Source: G963674505 sp964575975
GTDB taxonomy: Bacteria > Desulfobacterota > Desulfobacteria > Desulfobacterales > SKZT01
Direction: 5' to 3'
Length of the DNA: 25,350 bases
Assembly (NCBI GenBank): GCA_964575975.1
Contig: CAZNTU010000070.1
Coordinates: 1-25,350, forward strand
Shown: positions 6,233 to 13,357 of the stretch, one piece after another
Position numbering within the stretch: the first letter of the stretch is position 1
Layout of the letters: the number at the start of each line of letters is the position of its first letter
Notes under the pieces: generated by a model
Seen by the model: only the letters and a program-made list of their open reading frames with translations
The model's database searches: none
Told to the model about the DNA's origin: nothing
Translations under genes and position numbers: made by a program

Positions 6233-7462
6233 TCAAAGGCTTTTCATTTTTTCCACGATGGCCTTGCCGAACTCGGAGCACTTGACCTCGACGGCTCCGT
6301 CGATCTGTCTTGCCAGGTCGTAGGTGACGGTCCCTTGCTTCACGACCTCCCGAAGTCCTTTCCGGACCAGGTCGGCGGCCTCTTTCCAGCCCATGTGGTC
6401 CAGCATCATGGCCCCCGAAAGGATCAGGGAGCTGGGGTTCACCTTGTCCAAGTTGGCGTACTTGGGGGCGGTGCCGTGGGTGGCTTCGAAGCAGGCGCAT
6501 TTGTCGCCGATGTTCGCTCCGGGGGCCATTCCCAGCCCGCCCACCTGCGCAGCCAGAGCGTCGGAAATGTAGTCCCCGTTCAAGTTGGGCGTGGCGATGA
6601 CGTCGAATTCGTCGGGTCTTAGCAGCACCTGCTGGAAAAGCATGTCCGCTATGCGGTCCTTGACAACTATCTTGCCTTCGGGCTGCTTGCCGTCGTACTT
6701 GTCCCACAGTTCGCTTTCCGTGATGGTCCTGTCCCCGAATTTTTCCTTGGCGACTTCGTAGCCCCATCTGGCGAAGGCGCCCTCGGTGAACTTCATGATA
6801 TTGCCCTTGTGCATGAGGGTCACCGACTTGAGGTGGTTTTCCAAGGCGTATTGAATGGCCTTGGCCACCAGCCTCTTGGAATTGGCTGCGCTGATGGGCT
6901 TGATTCCGATCCCGGAGCCTTCGGGCACGTCGGCTCCCATCTGGTCCTTTAGAAACGAGGCGACTTTTTGCGCCTCGGGACTTCCGGACGCCCATTCGAT
7001 TCCGGCGTAGACATCTTCGGTGTTTTCCCTGAAAATCACCATGTCGACCTTCTCGGGGTTTTTCACGGGACTGGGCACGGGCTCGATGTACCGCGTGGGA
7101 CGTACGCAAGCGTAGAGATCCAGTTTTTGGCGGATGGTGACGTTGAGACTTCTGATGCCCTCACCCACCGGGGTCGTCAAGGGTCCCTTGATCGACACGA
7201 CGTATTCCTCGATATCCTTCAGGGTTTCTTCCGGGAGCCACTCGCCCGTTCTTTCGAACGCCTTTTCCCCGGCGTAGATTTCTTTCCACGCGATTTTTCT
7301 CTTGCCGGCGTAGGCCGTCTCGACCGCGCCGTCCAACACCAGCTTGGTGGCCGCCCAAATATCGGGCCCGGTGCCGTCGCCCTCGATAAAGGGAACGACC
7401 GGATTGTCCGGGACGGCCAGGGAGCCGTCGCTGTTTATTCGAATCTTTTCTCCGTTTTCCAT
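6233..7462 (-). CDS. icd: Isocitrate dehydrogenase, NADP-type
   Basis: The 409-residue protein oxidises and decarboxylates isocitrate to 2-oxoglutarate in the citric acid cycle. The substrate loop RSLNVTIRQKLDLYACVRP starts at 104, with Ser105 at the position phosphorylated in E. coli by AceK. Metal ligands Asp297 and Asp301 lie in NLNGDYISDAL. HGTAPKY (329-335) with Tyr381 and Arg385 are the residues that select NADP over NAD in the E. coli enzyme, so NADP use is predicted. It has the full length of the E. coli-type homodimer. The ATG at 7462 follows AAGGGAG. A 162-base gap with heptamer repeats separates it from rlmB, so it may have its own promoter; rfaE2 follows after 32 bases. Confidence 0.97.
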   Translation of the reverse strand: MENGEKIRINSDGSLAVPDNPVVPFIEGDGTGPDIWAATKLVLDGAVETAYAGKRKIAWKEIYAGEKAFERTGEWLPEETLKDIEEYVVSIKGPLTTPVGEGIRSLNVTIRQKLDLYACVRPTRYIEPVPSPVKNPEKVDMVIFRENTEDVYAGIEWASGSPEAQKVASFLKDQMGADVPEGSGIGIKPISAANSKRLVAKAIQYALENHLKSVTLMHKGNIMKFTEGAFARWGYEVAKEKFGDRTITESELWDKYDGKQPEGKIVVKDRIADMLFQQVLLRPDEFDVIATPNLNGDYISDALAAQVGGLGMAPGANIGDKCACFEATHGTAPKYANLDKVNPSSLILSGAMMLDHMGWKEAADLVRKGLREVVKQGTVTYDLARQIDGAVEVKCSEFGKAIVEKMKSL

Positions 7463-7489
7463 AATTCTCCCTTGTTGTTCTTCGAAGCT

Positions 7490-7539
7490 AAAAGCTGAAA
7501 GCTCAAGGCTGAAAGGCGAAGGCTCGAAGCTTGAAGCCG
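7490..7539. repeat. Degenerate 7-bp tandem repeat
   Basis: About seven imperfect heptamers follow each other without spacing: AAAGCTG, AAAGCTC, AAGGCTG, AAAGGCG, AAGGCTC, GAAGCTT, GAAGCCG. The block occupies the middle of the 7463-7624 gap between rlmB and icd, upstream of icd. The seven-base period is clear by eye; its role is unknown. I see no terminator or strong promoter in the rest of this gap. Confidence 0.7.
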
Positions 7540-7624
7540 ATAGTTTTCGATTTGCGCAGATGGAGGTCTTCGGTTAGGGACTCGAGCGAATTTTCAGCCT
7601 TGCCGCCAATCCAGCCGCGCAGGT

Positions 7625-8386
7625 TTAAAGTTTTTGTTTTCGACCTCGGTTCCCCTGGTTGCGTTGGCGGAACGCCTCGTACATGGCGGCTGCGCCGGCC
7701 GCCGACGCGTTCAGGGAATCGAGGGGGCCGACTTGCGGAATGGAGATCAGAAAGTCGCAAGTCGATTTCACAAGCGGCCTCAATCCTTTTTCCTCGGCGC
7801 CCACCGCGAGGGCCAGGGGACCGGCAAGATCGCTGTCGAAAATGCTTTTTTCCGCCCCCCTGTCAAGGCCTGCGATCCATACGCCCGTTTCCTTCAGCCT
7901 CGCCATGGCGTTGACCAAGTTGGTCGCCCTGGCCACCCGCATATGCTCCAGCGCTCCGGCCGAAGCCTTGGAAGCCGCCGGGCTGGAAGGAGCGGACCGG
8001 TCTTTGGGAATGATCGCGGCGTCCATTCCGACTCCCAGGGCCGTTCGAACCAGCGCCCCGAAATTGTGGGGATCGACGATCTGGTCCAGTATCAGGAAAA
8101 AAGGCGGATTTTGACCCGGTCTTCGTACCAGTATCTCGTTCAACTCGACCGAGGGATAGATCGACACGTTGGCCCCGACTCCCTGGTGGTCGGATGTCTT
8201 GGCGACCGAGGAAAGCTGCTCGGGTTTTATTCGCTTGACCGGGATTTTACGCGCCTCGCACGTTTGGATCACGGTTTCGAGTCGTCCGCCTTGTTCCCGT
8301 GCGACGTACAGCTCGAAAATCGAGCGCCTTCCCGCCGCAAAGGCCTCTCGCACGGGATGGACGCCGTATATGATTTCCGTTTTCAC
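7625..8386 (-). CDS. rlmB: 23S rRNA (guanosine-2'-O-)-methyltransferase, RlmB/TrmH family
   Basis: A 253-residue SPOUT methyltransferase. RlmB methylates the ribose of G2251 in the peptidyl-transferase region of 23S rRNA using S-adenosylmethionine. An N-terminal RNA-binding domain (1-75, starting with the typical IIYGVHPVREAF) is followed by the SPOUT domain with its three motifs: LDQIVDPHNFGALVRTA (100-116, with Asn108), AVGAEEKGL (194-202, with Glu199) and ISIPQVGPLDSLNASAA (214-230). The start is a GTG at 8386 that overlaps the gmk stop by four bases (GTGA), with AGGGGG at good spacing; no ATG fits the family's N-terminus. The upstream in-frame extension is a shadow of gmk. A related family member with another rRNA target cannot be excluded. 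Confidence 0.92.
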   Translation of the reverse strand: MKTEIIYGVHPVREAFAAGRRSIFELYVAREQGGRLETVIQTCEARKIPVKRIKPEQLSSVAKTSDHQGVGANVSIYPSVELNEILVRRPGQNPPFFLILDQIVDPHNFGALVRTALGVGMDAAIIPKDRSAPSSPAASKASAGALEHMRVARATNLVNAMARLKETGVWIAGLDRGAEKSIFDSDLAGPLALAVGAEEKGLRPLVKSTCDFLISIPQVGPLDSLNASAAGAAAMYEAFRQRNQGNRGRKQKL

Positions 8387-8982
8387 CGTCTTCGCCCCCT
8401 GTATTCGGACACAAGCTCGATCAATCGCGCCGAGGCTTCGTCGAGACGGTCGTTGACGATCACATGGGCGTACATGTCCCGTTGCGCGATCTCCCCCTCG
8501 GCGTCGCGAAGCCGTCTCTCTATCACCTCCTTGGAATCCGCGGCTCTGGATTCGAGCCGTATTCGAAGCGTTTCCATGGAAGGCGGCATTACGAAGATGG
8601 TCACGCTGTCCGGATAGCGCGTGAGAATCTGGCGGGCGCCCTGGACGTCGATGTCCAACAGGACGTCGTTTCCGTTTTCGAGGCATCGGCTCAGAAACTC
8701 GTCGGACGTGCCGTAATAGTTTCCGTGGACTTCGGCCCACTCGGCCCAAAGTCCCTTTGCAAGCTTTTCCTCGAAGGTTTCCTTGTCGACGAAAAAATAG
8801 TCGCGTCCGTGCGCTTCCCCGTCCCGCGGAGGCCTGGTGGTCGAGGAGACGGAATAGCGGATGTCGGGAAACCGGTTTAGCAAAGCCTTGCAGAGCGTGG
8901 TCTTGCCGGCTCCGGAGGGGGCCGAAATTATGAACAAGTTCGCCGAACCGGCGTTCGCGGATTTTGGGTTCGAGCTTTCCAT
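8383..8982 (-). CDS. gmk: Guanylate kinase
   Basis: The 199-residue enzyme phosphorylates GMP to GDP with ATP, an essential step of guanine nucleotide supply. The P-loop APSGAGKTT is at 21-29. The GMP-binding region SVSSTTRPPRDGEAHGRDYFF and the segment VLLDIDVQGARQ, both family hallmarks, follow at normal spacing. A 13-residue polar N-terminal extension (MESSNPKSANAGS) precedes the usual start of the domain. The ATG at 8982 lies four bases after the remA stop, so it is co-translated or closely coupled with it. The yicC-remA-gmk order is a long-conserved gene neighbourhood. Confidence 0.96.
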   Translation of the reverse strand: MESSNPKSANAGSANLFIISAPSGAGKTTLCKALLNRFPDIRYSVSSTTRPPRDGEAHGRDYFFVDKETFEEKLAKGLWAEWAEVHGNYYGTSDEFLSRCLENGNDVLLDIDVQGARQILTRYPDSVTIFVMPPSMETLRIRLESRAADSKEVIERRLRDAEGEIAQRDMYAHVIVNDRLDEASARLIELVSEYRGRRR

Positions 8983-8986
8983 TTGG

Positions 8987-9250
8987 CTATTCTTTTTCTT
9001 CCTTGGATTGAAGGGCGGCGAACCGCTGGGAAATGGTTTCGGTCTGGATGGCGCAAAGAATCACGTGGTTGCTGTCCGTGACGATGATCGAACGGGTGCG
9101 GCGGCCCTGGGTGGCGTCGATAAGCCTGTTGTCCTCCCTGGCCTCGTCCTTGAGACGTTTCATGGGGGCGGAGTTCGGAGAGACGATCGCCAATATCCGC
9201 TCTGCCACCACGGAGTTTCCGAACCCAATGTTGAGCAAGTTTTGTTCCAT
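8987..9250 (-). CDS. remA: RemA/DUF370 family regulatory protein
   Basis: An 87-residue protein of the RemA (YlzA, DUF370) family, known in Bacillus as a DNA-binding activator of biofilm matrix operons and osmoprotection genes. Hallmarks are LLNIGFGNSVVAERILAIVS near the start, then the SAPMKRLKDEAR and IDATQGRRTRSIIVTDSNHV stretches, almost the family consensus. I place the start at the ATG at 9250 because CTAAGGAG stands just before it and the length then matches the family (85-90). An in-frame ATG at 9352, overlapping the yicC end, would add 34 polar residues. The protein lies between yicC and gmk, as in many Firmicutes and Desulfobacterota. Its target genes here are unknown. Confidence 0.9.
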   Translation of the reverse strand: MEQNLLNIGFGNSVVAERILAIVSPNSAPMKRLKDEAREDNRLIDATQGRRTRSIIVTDSNHVILCAIQTETISQRFAALQSKEEKE

Positions 9251-9341
9251 AATTCTCCTTAGTTCGGACGGATATTTCGTCTCCGAAGCTTCCAACCCGT
9301 CCGTCTTCACGACAACAGGTCCGGAATTCTTTTTCGGGGCA

Positions 9342-10223
9342 CTATTCGACATTTTGAACCTGCTCTCGAATCTTTTCCAACTCGGACTTCACAGAGACGA
9401 CGACATGGGAAACGTCCGCGTTTTGGGACTTGACCCCCAACGTGTTGAATTCCCGGTTGAACTCCTGCAACAGGAAATTGAGCTTGCGGCCGGCGGGTTC
9501 CTCGGCTGTCATGACTGCCCGAAACTGGCTAAGATGGCTTTCCGCCCTAACGATCTCCTCGGATATGTCGCTCCTGTCGGCCAAAAAGGCGGCCTCCTGT
9601 GCGATCCTTGCCGGGTCGATCTCCGCGACTCCCTTCGTGAGAGCGCCTATGCGTTCCTCCAGACGCTTTTGGTAAATCGGGAGAAGGTCGCGGGAATATT
9701 CCTTGATCGTTTTCAGACCGTTTTCGATGAAGTCGAGACGTTTTTCAAAATCCCTCGCCATGAATTCGCCTTCCTTCGTTCGCATGGCGTCATGGCTTTG
9801 GAGCGCTTCCGACAAGCCGTCCCGGACCGGATTCCAGTACGCTTCCAAGTCCTTCTCCGCTTCGGAGGGCCTGATGATCCCGCCTGCGGAAAGAAGCGTC
9901 TCGAGGGATATTTCGGAGGCGAGGCCGAACTTTTCCTTCAGTCGAACCAAGGCGTCGCGATAAGCCTGGGCCCTCGGTTCGTCGATGTCGTATTTCATGT
10001 CGGCTTCCGCCTCGGACTTGAATTGAATCTTGATTTCGATACGGCCCCTTTGGATATGTTCGGCAACCAGCTGCTTGATCCTTTCCTCCAGCGGATTCAA
10101 GTCCGAGGGCACGCGAACCAGGACATCCAGGTACTTGCTGTTGTAAGAGCGTATTTCGATCCCGACGGTCGCCGAACCCTCCGATTTTTCCAGGGAGGCG
10201 TAGGCGGTCATGCTTTTTATCAT
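9342..10223 (-). CDS. yicC: YicC family endoribonuclease
   Basis: This 293-residue protein is a full-length YicC/YloC family member: N-terminal domain beginning MIKSMTAYASLEKSEG with IEIRSYNSKYLDVLVRVP following, and C-terminal DUF1732 domain ending in GRKLNFLLQEFNREFNTLG and the SVKSELEKIREQVQNVE tail. E. coli YicC has been described as a ribonuclease that helps degrade the small RNA RyhB. The ATG at 10223 overlaps the DUF4416 stop by four bases (ATGA) and follows GGAAAAGGA, hence coupled translation. An in-frame extension upstream is a shadow of DUF4416. It precedes remA and gmk, the usual neighbourhood. Confidence 0.94.
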   Translation of the reverse strand: MIKSMTAYASLEKSEGSATVGIEIRSYNSKYLDVLVRVPSDLNPLEERIKQLVAEHIQRGRIEIKIQFKSEAEADMKYDIDEPRAQAYRDALVRLKEKFGLASEISLETLLSAGGIIRPSEAEKDLEAYWNPVRDGLSEALQSHDAMRTKEGEFMARDFEKRLDFIENGLKTIKEYSRDLLPIYQKRLEERIGALTKGVAEIDPARIAQEAAFLADRSDISEEIVRAESHLSQFRAVMTAEEPAGRKLNFLLQEFNREFNTLGVKSQNADVSHVVVSVKSELEKIREQVQNVE

Positions 10224-10765
10224 TCCTTTTCCTCGGCTTTCGCTGTCTTTAGGTCCATCACGTATTTCCGCCTGACTTTTTCCAGAACCGACAGCAATCG
10301 TTCGTCCTTGTAGTCCGGATAGGTCCACGGAAGCTCCCGGAACCCGCCTTTCGAATAAATAAGCGTCAGGTCGGCGAATATGCCGTTTTTAAGGTATATC
10401 CTGTGCGCAAAATTTTTCCCGGTGGCCAAAACGAAGCGTTCGAGGGTGAGGATTCCGGGATCGACGTTGACCCTGCGGTTTCCGCCGTCGAGATACTTCT
10501 TCTCGATTTCGTTCGTCCGCGTTTTGATATCGGCGAGTTCGTCCTGCCCCACCGTTTTTTCGAAAGAGAACATCCGCCTGTAGAGCGGTCCGCCCATCTC
10601 CTTCTCGTAATATCCAGTGAAGTCGAAGGGGATCCAGCGACCGACCATGTCCACGGGGCCGAAAAGACGCTCGAGGTCACGGGCGACGGGTTCCGCGAGG
10701 TCCTTGTCGCTCGTGAAAAGGCCGACGACCAGTTTCGCGTCGGGGGGTGTGCGGGGAATGCTCAT
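10220..10765 (-). CDS. DUF4416 family protein
   Basis: The 181-residue product matches my recollection of the DUF4416 family, proteins without known function often seen near yicC/gmk in Desulfobacterota-type genomes. Visible hallmarks are KLVVGLFTSDKDL near the start, FDFTGYYEKEMGGPLYRR, the central stretch RRVNVDPGILTLERFVLATG, and near the C-terminus IYLKNGIFADLTLIY followed by PWTYPDYK. There is no signal peptide or membrane segment. The start at 10765 has no clear Shine-Dalgarno; it lies 43 bases after the Trm112-like gene. The stop overlaps the yicC start by four bases, which ties it to that operon. No activity should be assumed. Confidence 0.8.
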   Translation of the reverse strand: MSIPRTPPDAKLVVGLFTSDKDLAEPVARDLERLFGPVDMVGRWIPFDFTGYYEKEMGGPLYRRMFSFEKTVGQDELADIKTRTNEIEKKYLDGGNRRVNVDPGILTLERFVLATGKNFAHRIYLKNGIFADLTLIYSKGGFRELPWTYPDYKDERLLSVLEKVRRKYVMDLKTAKAEEKE

Positions 10766-10808
10766 GATGTTCGCGCGCGCCTTTTCTCGACTCCCGTTCT
10801 TCCGGATT

Positions 10809-10982
10809 CTATTCCTCGACAGGCTTGGCTTCGTCGATGAGCATGATCGGTATATCGTCGCGGATTTCGTACATCAGTTTGCACTTGTCGCAAACGAGTC
10901 CGTCTTGCGAGTCGTTCAGGTAAATATCGCCCTTGCATTTCGGACAAGCCAAAATTTCGAGAAGATCCTTGCTGATGACCAT
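10809..10982 (-). CDS. Trm112 family zinc-binding protein (YcaR-like)
   Basis: A 57-residue small protein with the Trm112/YcaR zinc-ribbon pattern: DLLEILACPKCKGDIYL with CPKC, then LVCDKCKLMYEIRDDIPIML with CDKC. Eukaryotic Trm112 activates several methyltransferases; bacterial members are often near LPS genes (next to lpxK in E. coli) but their role is largely unknown. The ATG at 10982 is chosen because GGAGG precedes it; an upstream in-frame ATG at 11000 would add six residues. It is the first gene of the DUF4416-yicC-remA-gmk-rlmB unit, with a promoter at 11094-11122 and a leader of about 105 bases containing a 19-bp tandem repeat. Confidence 0.85.
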   Translation of the reverse strand: MVISKDLLEILACPKCKGDIYLNDSQDGLVCDKCKLMYEIRDDIPIMLIDEAKPVEE

Positions 10983-11019
10983 GCGACCTCCATCTTTCAT
11001 AAGATTCGTCTGTTCCTTT

Positions 11020-11056
11020 AAAATGTATTCTGTTGCATAAAATGTCTTCTGTTGCA
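11020..11056. repeat. Two-copy 19-bp tandem repeat in a leader
   Basis: AAAATGTATTCTGTTGCAT (11020-11038) is followed at once by AAAATGTCTTCTGTTGCA (11039-11056), with one difference in 18 positions. It lies in the presumed untranslated leader of the Trm112-like operon, downstream of the predicted start point, so it could be a repressor or RNA-binding site, or a chance duplication. Confidence 0.7.
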
Positions 11057-11093
11057 CCACCGTTTCGTCGCGGCGGCTTCCAATATTTGGTCG

Positions 11094-11122
11094 TTTATAG
11101 CAAACAAAGCGTCCTCTGGCAA
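11094..11122 (-). promoter_or_regulatory. Sigma-70 promoter for the trm112-like operon
   Basis: On the minus strand TTGCCA (11122-11117, 5 of 6 consensus) is followed after exactly 17 bases by TATAAA (11099-11094, 5 of 6). Transcription would start near 11087, about 105 bases before the Trm112-like start codon. The site lies just beyond the stop codon of the upstream kinase gene. Confidence 0.55.
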
Positions 11123-11125
11123 AAA

Positions 11126-12061
11126 TTAATTGCGCTTTGCGGAATCGGGTCCGGAATATTTTTTCATCCGCAAGGCCGTTTTTTGGACCACCCTTGCCGC
11201 AACAGGCCGTTTTCGAGACGAAAGCCCCGGATTCTCTTGCAGGTACCGGAGAAAAAATCTCATCCGGTCCGTATTGGATATTGTTCGGGCCTTTATCATA
11301 TTTATTTGCACCAAATTCTTCACTCGCAATTTATCCGGCAAACTTTTGTAACAGAACGTCCTTTCGTTGTCCAAAAACCATAACCGTATTCGTCCCAAAC
11401 CGTCGCGTCCGACCAGAATGTTACCCAAGCGCATGTCGCCGTGGACGATTCCGAGAGCGTGAAGTTTGCCCACAGCGCGCCCGACGGAAATAGCGATTTG
11501 TCGTTTCAACGCCACCTTTTCCTTGGCGACAGGGAAATCGAGCTGGTCTTTGATAAAACGGTGCAAATCGAAGGCGTCTTCGATAAATTCGCATATTGCG
11601 AAAGAAACGCGCCCTTTTTTGCCGATCAAAAGGCATTTAGGCGTGTCGAACCCGAAATTTCCAAGAAGCAGGTCCCCTTCGAGAGACCTTAGAGCGCGCG
11701 GTCCTCGGATCAAATCCTTGAACCCGTCGGAGAATTTCCGATGATAAAATTTTTTTTTTACGTACTTTCTGTCCCGATGGAAAAACACGTGGACCGAGGA
11801 GGTGGAGGAACTATGAAGCCTCTCGTATTGCGCGTCGTCGAGTTTGCCTTCCCGACAGCATTTTTCGAGAAATTCGCCGTCTCTCGCCTCGTCGAGCAAC
11901 CGAAGCCTGCATCCTTTGTAAACGAGAGGTTGGTATCGCTTTCGCTCGGGCATAATCGAGAATTTCCTTAAGTTTATTCCAGGAAACGTCCTTCCGAGCC
12001 GCAAAGCCATTTTCGTTAAAAAGACGAGTTTCGATTTTTCTGAAAATTTTCCGGTAGCCAA
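11126..12061 (-). CDS. LPS-kinase-like protein 1 (WaaP/InaA kinase fold)
   Basis: A 311-residue protein of the lipopolysaccharide (Kdo/heptose) kinase group, protein-kinase-fold enzymes that phosphorylate inner-core sugars at the cytoplasmic face. A lysine patch YVKKKFY (100-106) occupies the ATP-lysine region. HGDMRLGNILV (207-217) is the catalytic loop with Asp209 and Asn214, and FLDNER (229-234) stands for the DFG metal site. The start is uncertain: a TTG at 12061 has AGGA seven bases upstream and is used here; an ATG at 11953 would remove 36 residues. The gene looks more AT-rich than its neighbours by eye, which may mean transfer. It diverges from the plus-strand LPS operon. It could phosphorylate another sugar. 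Confidence 0.8.
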   Translation of the reverse strand: MATGKFSEKSKLVFLTKMALRLGRTFPGINLRKFSIMPERKRYQPLVYKGCRLRLLDEARDGEFLEKCCREGKLDDAQYERLHSSSTSSVHVFFHRDRKYVKKKFYHRKFSDGFKDLIRGPRALRSLEGDLLLGNFGFDTPKCLLIGKKGRVSFAICEFIEDAFDLHRFIKDQLDFPVAKEKVALKRQIAISVGRAVGKLHALGIVHGDMRLGNILVGRDGLGRIRLWFLDNERTFCYKSLPDKLRVKNLVQINMIKARTISNTDRMRFFLRYLQENPGLSSRKRPVAARVVQKTALRMKKYSGPDSAKRN

Positions 12062-12090
12062 AACTTGTTCCTGATTTAAAGTTGTCGGGC

Positions 12091-12119
12091 TTTATATCAG
12101 AGAAAAAAACGGTCCGCAA
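12091..12119 (-). promoter_or_regulatory. Candidate promoter for LPS-kinase-like gene 1
   Basis: On the minus strand TTGCGG (12119-12114, 3 of 6) is followed after 17 bases by TATAAA (12096-12091, 5 of 6), about 30 bases before the TTG start at 12061. It supports the longer version of the gene, since an ATG at 11953 would give a leader of about 130 bases. Confidence 0.35.
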
Positions 12120-12146
12120 AATATATTTTCGTTTATTCTTTTTCGC

Positions 12147-12176
12147 TTGACCGAATTGCCGGCAATTGCTTAGCAT
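12147..12176 (+). promoter_or_regulatory. Candidate promoter with palindromic operator for the LPS operon
   Basis: TTGACC (12147-12152, 5 of 6) and TAGCAT (12171-12176, 4 of 6) are 18 bases apart, about 42 bases before the first gene of the plus-strand operon. The perfect palindrome AATTGCCGGCAATT (12154-12167) lies wholly between the two hexamers, where a bound dimeric regulator would block RNA polymerase. Neither promoter nor regulator is proven. Confidence 0.4.
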
Positions 12177-12217
12177 GCCGAAAAAATATCGATTCGGGAG
12201 GTGGAAGTCAGGGAGAA

Positions 12218-13357
12218 TTGAAAATAGCGCTGGTTTGTCGCCATTACACGTTGGAAAAAGGGGGCTTGGAAAAATACACGGTTTTTCTTAGCCGGGCGCT
12301 TGCTCGCCTTGGACATGAGGTCCACGTGTTCTCTAACACGCGAATGGACGATCCCGGCATGATTTTTCATCGCGTTCCCATCCTCAAGGTGTCTTCGCCG
12401 ATTAAGCACCTGACGTTTTCGTACTTCCTTCGAAAGCGGCTTCGAAAGGAATGTTTCGATATCGTCCAGAGTATGGAACGGACGTTTTACCAGGATATCT
12501 ACCGGGTTTCCGACGGAATCAATCCGGTTCAGATGCGACAGAGATATCCCAATCCCACCATTAGAAAGCTGAAGGCGATGGGGCCAAGGAGGCGAGTTTT
12601 AAGCTTTTTGGAGAGGGTAATATACGAGCAGGACGGTTGCCGCGCGGTCGTGACCAACTCGAAACTGGTGCGCGACCAGATTCTCCATCATTATGCGGCG
12701 AAGCCCGAGAAAATCTTCGTGATTTACAACGGGGTCGATACCGACCGTTTCAACTTGGAAGTCGGCAAAAAATTCAGGGAGGAAACCAGGCGGTCCCTCG
12801 GGGTTTCCTCCGACGAAACGGTTGTGCTGTTCGTGGCCAACGACTTCGAACTCAAACGGCTCGACTTGGTCCTGAAAGCGCTGGCGCTCAGGAACGAGCC
12901 GTCTTTAAAGCTCGTGGTGGCGGGTTCCGGCAATCCCGAGCCGTATCGGAAAAGGGCGCGGGAGCTGGGTCTTTCGAACCGGGTCTCGTTTACGGGGGCT
13001 TGCGGACAAGTCGAAAGGCTATATGCGGCCGGGGATGTATTCGTGCTGCCGACGCTTTACGACGCGTTCGCCAATGTTTGCCTGGAAGCCTTGGCTTGCG
13101 GTCTTCCGGTCGTGACCACGGAAAACAACGGCGCGGCCGAGTTGATCCGCGACGGCGAACAAGGCTATATTTTGAAAACGTCCGAACCCGCAGAGCTTGC
13201 CGAGCGTCTGGCGTCGCTCGGGTCGAAACTGGAAAGGGCTTTTATGGGGGAACGCTCCGCGAAAACGGCGTCGGCGTTCACGTTGGATAAACACTTGACG
13301 GAAGTGTCGAAATTGTATGAGAGAGTCCGGTCGGAGAAAAACGTTCGATCCGTCTGA
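12218..13357 (+). CDS. Glycosyltransferase family 4, WaaG-like
   Basis: This 379-residue GT-B glycosyltransferase resembles WaaG (LPS core glucosyltransferase I), which adds the first outer-core hexose to heptose at the cytoplasmic side of the inner membrane. The N-terminal domain opens KIALVCRHYTLEKGGLEKYT, with the glycine-rich acceptor loop. The middle segment IYNGVDTDRFN (about 168-178) marks the linker. The C-terminal nucleotide-sugar domain carries VAGSGNPEPYRKRA and the E(x7)E-type motif in FANVCLEALACGLPVVTTE. It starts at a TTG (12218), with GGGAG unusually close and a stronger GGAGG about 15 bases upstream. It is the first gene of the plus-strand operon; the following WaaP-like kinase overlaps it by 41 bases. 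The exact sugar is not predictable. Confidence 0.9.
   Translation: MKIALVCRHYTLEKGGLEKYTVFLSRALARLGHEVHVFSNTRMDDPGMIFHRVPILKVSSPIKHLTFSYFLRKRLRKECFDIVQSMERTFYQDIYRVSDGINPVQMRQRYPNPTIRKLKAMGPRRRVLSFLERVIYEQDGCRAVVTNSKLVRDQILHHYAAKPEKIFVIYNGVDTDRFNLEVGKKFREETRRSLGVSSDETVVLFVANDFELKRLDLVLKALALRNEPSLKLVVAGSGNPEPYRKRARELGLSNRVSFTGACGQVERLYAAGDVFVLPTLYDAFANVCLEALACGLPVVTTENNGAAELIRDGEQGYILKTSEPAELAERLASLGSKLERAFMGERSAKTASAFTLDKHLTEVSKLYERVRSEKNVRSV

Noticed and set aside
11811..12176. Minus-strand frame of 121 codons overlapping kinase gene 1
   Set aside because: It overlaps a recognisable kinase in another frame. Its start lacks a ribosome site, its C-terminal half is Arg-rich shadow sequence and it matches no family.
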